Assembly: GCF_046533115.1 (NCBI RefSeq)
Contig: NZ_JAJQRC010000013.1
Coordinates: 11,702-75,701, forward strand
Source of the DNA: JAIRMO01 sp046533115
GTDB taxonomy: Bacteria > Spirochaetota > Spirochaetia > Treponematales > Breznakiellaceae
Direction of reading: 5' to 3'
DNA: 64,000 nucleotides
The notes under the pieces were generated by a model. The model saw only the letters and a program-made list of their open reading frames with translations, had not been told where the DNA came from and ran no database searches. Shown here piece after piece: positions 1 to 6,148 of this stretch (positions within the stretch are counted from its first letter, which is position 1; each line of letters starts with the position of its first letter). The translations under genes and the position numbers were made by a program.

Positions 1-725
1 CCGCCCAGAAACTTACCGTCCTCAGCGGGAATCAGGTTATCCAGTATGGAACTATCGCCAACGCTTCTTTCCAAAGCGGCGTTGGCCCCTTTATTTATCA
101 GAACGGTGGGGCTATTTTTAACGCCGACCGTACCAAGGTAACCCTCAATACCCCCGAGATTCAGGAAGCCGTTCAGTTTAACATGGATCTTATCTACCGC
201 TATAAGGTGGCTCCAACCGTCGAAGAATTGGCCGAGGCTACCCCCGACGCCCTGTTCCAGTCCGGCGTGGTGGCGATGATGCCGGGCCTTTCCATTCGTA
301 TCAGTTTCTTTGGCGACGTACTGGGGCAGGATCTCAACGTGGCGCCCCTGCCCCGCAAAAAGGCCCAGGGTACGGTATTCCACAATATCGCCTACGCAAT
401 TTCCAGTAAGACCGCGAATCCCGAAGAGGTACGGATATTCACCGCCTTTCTGGCTTCCCAGCGTCACGCGGAGATTACGGCGAATACCTTTGCTCCCTGT
501 TACAATGGCATGACCGATCTTTACTTCAAGAGTTATGATTGGGTGGATACCCAGGTGGTAAGCGAGTCTATCAACTACGGTCATCCGCTCCCCATCGCCT
601 CGCGGAACGCGGGCGCGGTCTGGACCGAAATGGAAGAGGGGATGTCCAAGATCTTCTCCAGCGGTAATCTCGGCAACCAGTTGGCCGAGCTGGAAACCGC
701 CATCAACGCCAGTATCGCGAAATAG
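1..725 (+). CDS. Extracellular sugar-binding protein of an ABC transporter, C-terminal part (cut by window edge)
   Basis: The reading frame is open from base 3 to the stop at 723-725, so this is the 3' part of a longer gene whose start lies outside the window. The visible ~240 residues have the C-lobe pattern of family 1 solute-binding proteins (COG1653 type): a segment reading FIYQNGGAIFNADRTKV, then TPEIQEAVQFNMDLIY, and later an ALFQSGVVAMMPG stretch typical of the hinge and ligand pocket. It would bind a sugar or oligosaccharide outside the cytoplasmic membrane for a CUT1 importer. The next gene, an NAD-dependent sugar oxidoreductase, starts 13 bases downstream and is probably cotranscribed. 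The substrate cannot be read from the sequence. Confidence 0.85.
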   Translation, partial: AQKLTVLSGNQVIQYGTIANASFQSGVGPFIYQNGGAIFNADRTKVTLNTPEIQEAVQFNMDLIYRYKVAPTVEELAEATPDALFQSGVVAMMPGLSIRISFFGDVLGQDLNVAPLPRKKAQGTVFHNIAYAISSKTANPEEVRIFTAFLASQRHAEITANTFAPCYNGMTDLYFKSYDWVDTQVVSESINYGHPLPIASRNAGAVWTEMEEGMSKIFSSGNLGNQLAELETAINASIAK

Positions 726-738
726 GGGAACATAAAGA

Positions 739-2013
739 ATGGAGCCCATTAACGTACTTTTATTGGGAGCGGGCAGCCGGGGGATGTATGCCTACGCCGA
801 ATATGCCCGGAATAATCCGAAAATGATGCGGATCGCCGCCGTAGCCGAGCCGAATGAGGTAAAACGAAAAAAAATACAGGCGGATCACCACATTCCCGAC
901 AGCCTGGCCTTTGCCGCCTGGGAGCAAGCCTTTGACAAGCTGCCCGATATTGACGGGGTGATCATTGCCACCCAGGATAAACAACATGTGGGCCCGCTCT
1001 CACGGGCCATGGCCCGGAATTTGCCCATCCTCTGCGAAAAGCCCATTGTGCCCACCCTGGAGGAATGCCGGGCCATTGAAAAGGAATCCGCCTCATTTAC
1101 CAAGGTTTTTATGATATGCCATGTATTAAAGTACACGTCGTTTTTTTCTAAAATCAAGGAACTTTTGGACGCCGGGCGGATCGGACGGCTTATCGGTATC
1201 AACCTCATCGAAAACGTGGGACACCTTCACCTGTCCCATAGTTTTGTCCGGGGTAACTGGCGCAACCTGGCGGAATCTTCCCCCATGATTTTGGCGAAGA
1301 GTTGTCATGATATGGATATGCTCCATTGGCTTGCCGGCGCTCCCTGCGAATCCTTGAGTTCTTATGGGGCTTTACATTATTTTAACGCGGAGAATGCCCC
1401 TCCGGGGGCGCCTTCCCGCTGTCTTGACGGCTGTCCCCACCTGACAAGCTGCCCCTACCATGTGTCGAAAATTTACCTGACCGATTATGTGGGCTGGCCT
1501 GCCAATGTGATCTCCACGGACCTTTCCATCGAGGGCCGGCTTAAGGCGCTGGAAACGGGCCCCTACGGCCGGTGTGTGTTCCACTGTGATAACGATGTGG
1601 TGGATCATCAGACCGTGGCGATACAATTTACCAACGGGGTAAGCGCCAATTTTACCATGTCCGGCTTTACCATGGAAATTCACCGGAACATTACCCTCTT
1701 TGGAACCGAAGGGGAAATCGTGGGGGATATGGAAGAGGCCCAAATAACGATCAAGGAATTTTCCTCCCGGAACGTGGAGCTTATCAAACTGGCCGCGCCC
1801 ATCGGAGGCCATTCCGGCGGCGATGTCAACCTGGTAAGCGACTTTGTACGGAGCATCCGGGATCAGAAAAATGCGGCCAGAACCTCGGTAAAAGATTCCT
1901 TTGAAAGCCACTACATGGCCTTTGCCGCGGAATACTCCCGGCTCAACAAGGCCAGGACCATCAAGCTGGAGGACTTTAAGGCTGCCCGGCTAGAAACCGG
2001 CGGGGCCGACTAG
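739..2013 (+). CDS. Gfo/Idh/MocA-family NAD(P)-dependent oxidoreductase
   Basis: A 424-residue protein. The N-terminus carries a Rossmann dinucleotide-binding motif (VLLLGAGSRG, residues ~6-15), followed by the family's EKP signature (CEKPIVPT, ~residue 100) that supplies the catalytic-site lysine. The C-terminal half fits the Gfo/Idh/MocA substrate-binding alpha/beta domain, including a HDMDMLHWL segment. Members oxidise or reduce sugars, inositols or sugar acids with NAD(P). A central segment with several Cys residues (CLDGCPHLTSCPYH) occurs in a subset of the family and could bind metal; that is inference. It lies 13 bases after the sugar-binding protein gene, so it probably acts on the imported sugar. 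ATG start with GGGGAA upstream. Confidence 0.85.
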   Translation: MEPINVLLLGAGSRGMYAYAEYARNNPKMMRIAAVAEPNEVKRKKIQADHHIPDSLAFAAWEQAFDKLPDIDGVIIATQDKQHVGPLSRAMARNLPILCEKPIVPTLEECRAIEKESASFTKVFMICHVLKYTSFFSKIKELLDAGRIGRLIGINLIENVGHLHLSHSFVRGNWRNLAESSPMILAKSCHDMDMLHWLAGAPCESLSSYGALHYFNAENAPPGAPSRCLDGCPHLTSCPYHVSKIYLTDYVGWPANVISTDLSIEGRLKALETGPYGRCVFHCDNDVVDHQTVAIQFTNGVSANFTMSGFTMEIHRNITLFGTEGEIVGDMEEAQITIKEFSSRNVELIKLAAPIGGHSGGDVNLVSDFVRSIRDQKNAARTSVKDSFESHYMAFAAEYSRLNKARTIKLEDFKAARLETGGAD

Positions 2014-2121
2014 CCCCACCCAGGGATAGCAGGCGGGATATCCCCTGTCGGACTTGACATAGGCCGAGGTGTGATCCCGCCGGGCTATCAGCGCTACTAT
2101 AACCGCACCATTCCCCAACCC

Positions 2122-2150
2122 TTGACAGGAAAATACAAACATTGTATATT
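2122..2150 (+). promoter_or_regulatory. Sigma-70-type promoter of the antitoxin-like gene
   Basis: TTGACA at 2122-2127 and TATATT at 2145-2150 are separated by 17 bases, a near-consensus promoter. It lies inside the nominal upstream extension of the downstream reading frame, so translation must begin after about 2157. This rules out the ATG at 2071. Confidence 0.75.
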
Positions 2151-2175
2151 AATACTCAAGGGGTATGATATAGCG

Positions 2176-2565
2176 ATTGCTACGGTAAATATTTCCTTTC
2201 AAGAAGATTTATTAAAACAAATTGACAAAACCGCAAAAGATGAAGCGAGAACTCGATCCGAATTAATCAGGGAAGCAGCAAGAATATATATTGAAAGGAA
2301 GAAAAAATGGGAAAGCATTTTTGCCTATGGAGAAAGCATATCTTCAAAATATAAATTTACTGAAGATGATGTTAACGAAGAAATAAGAAAATACCGGGAA
2401 GAAAAAATGGAAAAAATAAATGAAGATAGGACTCTCCCAAAAATAAATACTACATATTGCGTACCGAAGGTTGTAGCGTATAATTCCAATCCTTGTGGAA
2501 TTTGTCCCCCCGTAGTTTTATCCTTAACATCTGCTCATCAGTTATATGAACATGTCAAGTCCTGA
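2176..2565 (+). CDS. Ribbon-helix-helix (CopG/VapB-like) antitoxin, orphan and possibly decayed
   Basis: The first ~78 residues match the ribbon-helix-helix pattern of VapB/CopG-type antitoxins: a beta strand TVNISFQEDLL, helix DKTAKDEARTRSELIREA, then AARIYIERKKKWESIF. Such proteins bind DNA as dimers and neutralise a toxin encoded just downstream. The codon where the family's ATG is expected reads ATT (2176-2178), with AAGGGG 12 bases upstream. No ATG, GTG or TTG occurs in frame between the promoter and the domain. The gene therefore uses a rare start or has lost it. No toxin gene follows. The last ~45 residues look non-native, and the final codons lie inside the left end of the adjacent insertion sequence. 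Much richer in A+T than its neighbours. Confidence 0.6.
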   Translation: MATVNISFQEDLLKQIDKTAKDEARTRSELIREAARIYIERKKKWESIFAYGESISSKYKFTEDDVNEEIRKYREEKMEKINEDRTLPKINTTYCVPKVVAYNSNPCGICPPVVLSLTSAHQLYEHVKS

Positions 2566-2582
2566 AATAGGTTGACAAATTT

Positions 2583-3248
2583 TTATGCAACCCTACGGTG
2601 CATGTTTTCTGGCGTTTCATAGTTCAGGGACCGATGCGGCCGCCGGGTGTTGTAGAGGAACACCGCCTCAGCTACCGCCGTTAGCGCCTGCTTCTTGCTC
2701 CGAAATGAACAGCCCAGACTATATTCCTGTTTCAATATCCCGTTTAACCGTTCCGCCGCGGCGTTTTCGTAACCGTGCAGCTCCTCGGTCATGCTTATCG
2801 AGAGCCTATGGGCCTGGAGCTTTTCAACATACCGATGCGAGCAGTACTGGCAGCCACGGTCCGAATGGTGGACGGGGTACGCTCCCGTCGGGAGTTCCTT
2901 CAGCGCCATCTCCAGGGTGCGGATAGCCCCTTCGGCTTCCAGGGTGTCCCCCGCATGATAGCCCACTATTTTTCTCGACCACCCATCCATCAGTAGACTG
3001 AGATATAGAAAGCCTGCATCGGTACGGATATAGGTAATATCCCCCGCCCATACCTGATGAGGAGCGGTCAGCACCAGCTCTTTGACCAGATTATGAAACA
3101 CCGGTAGGCTATGCCGGGAGTTCGTGGTGTGGGGTGTGCCGGGAAGCCGGTCAAGCAGCAGCGATTTTTCCCGCAATACCTCAAAAAACCGGTCCCGTCC
3201 TAGCTGTACCCCGGCGTACTCCAGTTCCGGCCCCCCAGCCGCTGGCAC
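2583..3248 (-). CDS. IS3-family transposase OrfB (DDE integrase core), N-terminally short
   Basis: 221 residues containing the retroviral-type integrase core. The three acidic catalytic residues are visible: D70 in WAGDITYI, D130 in HHSDRGCQY and E166 in NAAAERLNG, with the classic 35-residue spacing between the second and third. C-terminal YNTRRPHRSLNYETP is typical of IS3 transposases. The N-terminal HTH_21 region normally ahead of the LGRDxxF segment is missing, so either the upstream part was deleted or it depends wholly on fusion with OrfA. It begins at a GTG overlapping orfA by 49 bases in the -1 frame. A G6C run (complement of 3230-3236) in the overlap could serve for frameshifting; the deletion makes activity doubtful. 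Confidence 0.85.
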   Translation of the reverse strand: MPAAGGPELEYAGVQLGRDRFFEVLREKSLLLDRLPGTPHTTNSRHSLPVFHNLVKELVLTAPHQVWAGDITYIRTDAGFLYLSLLMDGWSRKIVGYHAGDTLEAEGAIRTLEMALKELPTGAYPVHHSDRGCQYCSHRYVEKLQAHRLSISMTEELHGYENAAAERLNGILKQEYSLGCSFRSKKQALTAVAEAVFLYNTRRPHRSLNYETPENMHRRVA

Positions 3249-3550
3249 GCTATATCCAAAAAGGCACTTTCAAGACAATAATCCATGTGCGCATCGGCCA
3301 GGGCCGCTTCCAGTTCCCGTATCCGGTGGCGGGCAGCCTGCAATTCATCAATTTCGTTCATCGTTTCCACCTTTATCCGTTTGGGCAGGATATCCTCCCG
3401 CCCGTACTGCTTTATCCACGTGCTCAGGGTCGATAGTCCCCGGATCCCGTTCCGGCGCCTGGCTTCTTCCAGGCTCTTATATTTCCCCCCGGCCACGTCC
3501 TCGACCAGTCTTAGCTTAAATGCCTCACTGTATCGTACCACTTCTTTCAT
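3200..3550 (-). CDS. IS3-family transposase OrfA (helix-turn-helix)
   Basis: 116 residues. The N-terminal half is the IS3/IS911 OrfA helix-turn-helix: RYSEAFKLRLVEDVAGG followed by EEARRRNGIRGLSTLSTWIKQYG, which recognises the terminal inverted repeats. It is followed by a coiled-coil-like stretch rich in Glu, Arg and Leu (ELQAARHRIRELEAALADA), the expected leucine-zipper multimerisation region. The C-terminal ~15 residues (GRNWSTPGYS) do not resemble the family and read across the overlap with orfB, which fits either a frameshift site or the junction of an internal deletion. Confidence 0.85.
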   Translation of the reverse strand: MKEVVRYSEAFKLRLVEDVAGGKYKSLEEARRRNGIRGLSTLSTWIKQYGREDILPKRIKVETMNEIDELQAARHRIRELEAALADAHMDYCLESAFLDIACQRLGGRNWSTPGYS

Positions 3551-3599
3551 TTTTCGACTCCTTATGTGACAACTTTAAACCAGGACGCGACAATTTTCC

Positions 3600-3729
3600 T
3601 CACTCCTCATTCCTCTCTCCTCCCTCTTAATTTTTCTCCTTTCCTTCTTCGCCTTCTGCGCCTTTGTGGTTAAATTCTTTTTAAGGCCTTGGTACCCGGT
3701 ACTGGCTGGCGCCTTCGCGGTCGAATTCC
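3600..3729 (+). repeat. Dispersed intergenic repeat family B, copy 1
   Basis: A pyrimidine-rich CTCCTCATTCCTCTCTCC block is followed by CTTCTTCGCCTTCTGCGCC, TTTGTGGTTAAA and GCGCCTTCGCGGTCGAATTC. The reverse complement of 63208-63340 carries the same blocks in the same order (CATTCCTCCTTCCTCTCTC, CTTCTTCGCCTTTGTGG, GGCGTCTTCGCGG). The repeat therefore occurs twice in inverted orientation near opposite ends of the window. It fills the space between the insertion sequence and the pckG promoter region and has no open frame of note. Confidence 0.6.
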
Positions 3730-3827
3730 TGTTTTCTTTGGGAATATCAGCCCTTGCGTTTTGTCGCTTTTTTTTATACCTTATAATAAGAAATAATTTT
3801 TCTATTGTAACTTAGCAAGGAGTATCC

Positions 3828-5648
3828 ATGAATGTACAAGAACTTAAACACCCAGGTCTTAAGAAATGGGTGGAGGATGCGGCGGCCCTGATGACCCCCG
3901 ATTCGGTGGAGGTCTGTGACGGCACTCAGGCCGAATATGATCGGATGATTAAAATCACCATTGATACCGGGCTGGCAACCCCCCTCAACCCCCAGAAATT
4001 GCCGGGCTGCGTACTTTTCCGGTCCGATCCGTCGGATGTAGCCCGGGTTGAAAACCGAACCTATATTGCCTCGGAAAAGCAGGAGGATGCCGGGCCCACC
4101 AATAACTGGATAGACCCGGAGGAACTGAAAAAAACCATGACCGGGCTTTACCGGGGCAGCATGAAGGGGAGGACCATGTATGTGATCCCCTTCTCCATGG
4201 GGCCGGTGGGTTCCGATATCGCCAAAATTGGGGTGGAGATCACCGATTCCCCCTATGTGGTGGCGAATATGCACATCATGACCCGGGTGGGGACCAAGGT
4301 CCTGGAGGTATTGGGCAGCAACGGCTACTATGTGCCCTGCTTCCATTCCGTGGGTAAGCCCCTGGGCCCCGGGGAAAAGGATGCGGGCAAGTGGCCCTGC
4401 GCTCCCCTGGATAAAAAATACATCTCCCACTTCCCCGAAACCCGGGAGATCTGGTCCTACGGTTCGGGTTACGGCGGCAACGCCCTGCTGGGGAAAAAAT
4501 GCCTGGCCCTGCGGATCGCCAGCGTCCTTGCCCGGGACGAGGGCTGGCTCGCGGAACACATGCTGATCCTCAAGATCACCAACCCCCAGGGAGAGGTTAA
4601 ATATATCACCGGGGCCTTCCCCTCGGCCTGCGGTAAAACCAACCTCGCCATGCTGATCCCCACCCTGCCCGGCTGGACCGTGGAAACCGTGGGGGACGAT
4701 ATCGCCTGGATGAAATTCGGCGCCGACGGCAGACTCTACGCCATCAACCCCGAAGCGGGATTCTTTGGGGTCGCCCCGGGAACCAACAATGACTCCAACC
4801 GGAACGCCATGGAGACCATCAAAAAGAATACCATTTACACCAATGTTGCCCTGACCGAAGATAAAAGCGTCTGGTGGGAGGGGATCGGCTACGACGCCCC
4901 GGGAAAACTCATCGATTGGAACGGCAACGAGTGGATCCAGGACAAGGGCAACAAGGAGCAGAAACCCGCGGCCCATCCCAATTCCCGGTTTACCGGCCCC
5001 GCCAAGCAGTGCCCGGTGATCGCCAAGGAATGGGAAGATCCCAAGGGGGTACCCATCAGCGCCTTCCTCTTTGGGGGCCGGCGGCCCAAGACCATCCCCC
5101 TGGTAAACCAGGCAAAAAGCTGGATCCACGGGGTTTTTATGGGATCTATCGTAGGTTCCGAAGTAACCGCCGCGGCCCTGGACCTTAAAGCCGGCACCAT
5201 CCGGCGGGACCCCTTCGCCATGCTCCCCTTCTGCGGCTACCACATGGGGGACTACTTTAAACACTGGATCAAAATCGGCCAGAGCCACGACGAATCAAAA
5301 CTCCCCAAGATCTTCTTTGTGAACTGGTTCCGGAAAAACGAGGCGGGTAAGTTCATCTGGCCCGGTTACGGGGAAAATTCCCGGGTCCTGGCCTGGATCT
5401 TCGAACGCTGCGCCGGTACCGGTAAAGGGGTGGACACCCCCATCGGCTTCCTCCCCACGCCGGACGCCATTGCCCGGCCCGCGGGGGTCAGCGAGGATGA
5501 CATGAAGGAGATCCTCAAGGTGGATATTGCGGGCTGGAAGGCGGAAATCGCCGATGTCCGGCAGAACCACTACCCCAAATTCGGGGACAAACTCCCCAAG
5601 GAGTTATACGCCGAATTGGACGCCATAGAAAAACGGCTCAACGCCTAA
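3828..5648 (+). CDS. pckG: Phosphoenolpyruvate carboxykinase, GTP-dependent
   Basis: 606 residues, normal length for the GTP-type enzyme, which interconverts oxaloacetate + GTP and phosphoenolpyruvate + GDP + CO2 in the cytoplasm. The P-loop-like kinase-1 motif with the reactive cysteine is present (FPSACGKTN, residues ~265-272), followed by the kinase-2 motif VGDDIAW. The GTP-family signatures YGSGYGGNALLGKKC, FFGVAPGTN and FTGPAKQCP are also clear. In fermenting bacteria it often runs in the carboxylating direction; that is inference here. ATG start with AAGGAG 6 bases upstream. A weak promoter (TATAAT at 3782-3787) lies ahead. Monocistronic: a strong bidirectional terminator follows the stop. 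Confidence 0.97.
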   Translation: MNVQELKHPGLKKWVEDAAALMTPDSVEVCDGTQAEYDRMIKITIDTGLATPLNPQKLPGCVLFRSDPSDVARVENRTYIASEKQEDAGPTNNWIDPEELKKTMTGLYRGSMKGRTMYVIPFSMGPVGSDIAKIGVEITDSPYVVANMHIMTRVGTKVLEVLGSNGYYVPCFHSVGKPLGPGEKDAGKWPCAPLDKKYISHFPETREIWSYGSGYGGNALLGKKCLALRIASVLARDEGWLAEHMLILKITNPQGEVKYITGAFPSACGKTNLAMLIPTLPGWTVETVGDDIAWMKFGADGRLYAINPEAGFFGVAPGTNNDSNRNAMETIKKNTIYTNVALTEDKSVWWEGIGYDAPGKLIDWNGNEWIQDKGNKEQKPAAHPNSRFTGPAKQCPVIAKEWEDPKGVPISAFLFGGRRPKTIPLVNQAKSWIHGVFMGSIVGSEVTAAALDLKAGTIRRDPFAMLPFCGYHMGDYFKHWIKIGQSHDESKLPKIFFVNWFRKNEAGKFIWPGYGENSRVLAWIFERCAGTGKGVDTPIGFLPTPDAIARPAGVSEDDMKEILKVDIAGWKAEIADVRQNHYPKFGDKLPKELYAELDAIEKRLNA

Positions 5649-5663
5649 GGAACCGCGTTGATC

Positions 5664-5696
5664 GGTAAAAGTCCGGGAGAATGCCGGACTTTTACC
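5664..5696. terminator. Bidirectional intrinsic terminator between convergent genes
   Basis: A perfect 13-base inverted repeat, GGTAAAAGTCCGG (5664-5676) and CCGGACTTTTACC (5684-5696), with a 7-base loop. A and T runs at the stem ends can serve as the U-tract on either strand. It lies directly after pckG and includes the stop codon of the minus-strand cyclic-nucleotide-binding gene, so it probably ends transcription from both sides. Confidence 0.75.
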
Positions 5697-6129
5697 GGTC
5701 TTTCATCGCCCGATCGTCCATATACCGCAGCCGCCGGGAAAGATCCCGGGCAAGGTTCATGATGATCAGGGAGAAGGTCTTAAGATCGTATTTATAGATC
5801 TCCCGGAGGGCCTTATTGGAAATAGCGATAACCCGGAGGGGGGACAGGGTTCTAATGGTTGCCGCCGAAGGCATCACATCCAGAACCTCCATCTCCCCAA
5901 AGGCGTCTCCTTCGCTGAATTCATAGAGGACTACCCCCTGCTTGACCACCTCCACCCGGCCCTCCAGTATAAACCGGATCTTGTCATTGGGGGAGCCTTC
6001 GACGAGAATTTCCTCCCCCTGCTCGTAGGATTCCTCATCCAGCAGGGGGAGGATCCCCTCGATCTGCTCCGCTAAAAGGCCCCCGAAAAGGGAATATTTT
6101 TGCAAGGCGGAAGATTTCATCAAATTCAA
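5692..6129 (-). CDS. Stand-alone cyclic nucleotide-binding domain protein
   Basis: 145 residues forming a single CRP/FNR-type cNMP-binding beta-roll: EEILVEGSPNDKIRFILEGRVEVVKQG near the N-terminus, then the phosphate-binding cassette GDAFGEMEVLDVMPSAATIRTLSPLRV, and a C-terminal helix. The usual R-A pair of cAMP-binding cassettes is replaced around PSAATI, so the ligand is uncertain. No helix-turn-helix follows, so it is not a CRP-like transcription factor. It is more likely a regulatory subunit or scaffold. It lies 19 bases downstream of the large membrane protein gene on the same strand, so the two are probably cotranscribed and may work together. GGAGG precedes the ATG. Confidence 0.85.
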   Translation of the reverse strand: MNLMKSSALQKYSLFGGLLAEQIEGILPLLDEESYEQGEEILVEGSPNDKIRFILEGRVEVVKQGVVLYEFSEGDAFGEMEVLDVMPSAATIRTLSPLRVIAISNKALREIYKYDLKTFSLIIMNLARDLSRRLRYMDDRAMKDR

Positions 6130-6148
6130 CCTCCGTTCCTAAAAATTC

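Larger units (their letters stand above)
2553..3592 (-). mobile_element. IS3-family insertion sequence, internally shortened
   Basis: Imperfect terminal inverted repeats of about 27 bases bound the element. The left end begins TGTCAAGTCCTG at 2553; the right end, read inward on the minus strand from 3592, begins TGTCGCGTCCTG; both continue to GTTGACA or GTTGTCA. Inside lie two overlapping minus-strand frames, orfA and orfB, as in IS3 elements. At 1040 bp it is shorter than the usual 1.2-1.4 kb, in line with the short orfB. I see no target-site duplication: the flanks are ACA on the left and ATT on the right. An old insertion, or an end created by deletion, is possible. The left end overlaps the tail of the antitoxin-like gene. 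Confidence 0.75.

Noticed and set aside
2031..2082. GGCGGGAT...ATCCCGCC inverted repeat as a terminator
   Set aside because: The arms are about 40 bases apart with no T run; a functional hairpin is doubtful.
3200..3248. Programmed -1 frameshift joining orfA and orfB as certain
   Set aside because: A G6C run is present, but the missing HTH_21 segment makes a deletion junction equally likely, so it is not called as a feature.
3774..5288. 504-codon open frame opposite pckG
   Set aside because: It is the antisense shadow of a clear PEP carboxykinase gene in GC-rich DNA, with a Gly/Pro/His-rich, domain-free translation.
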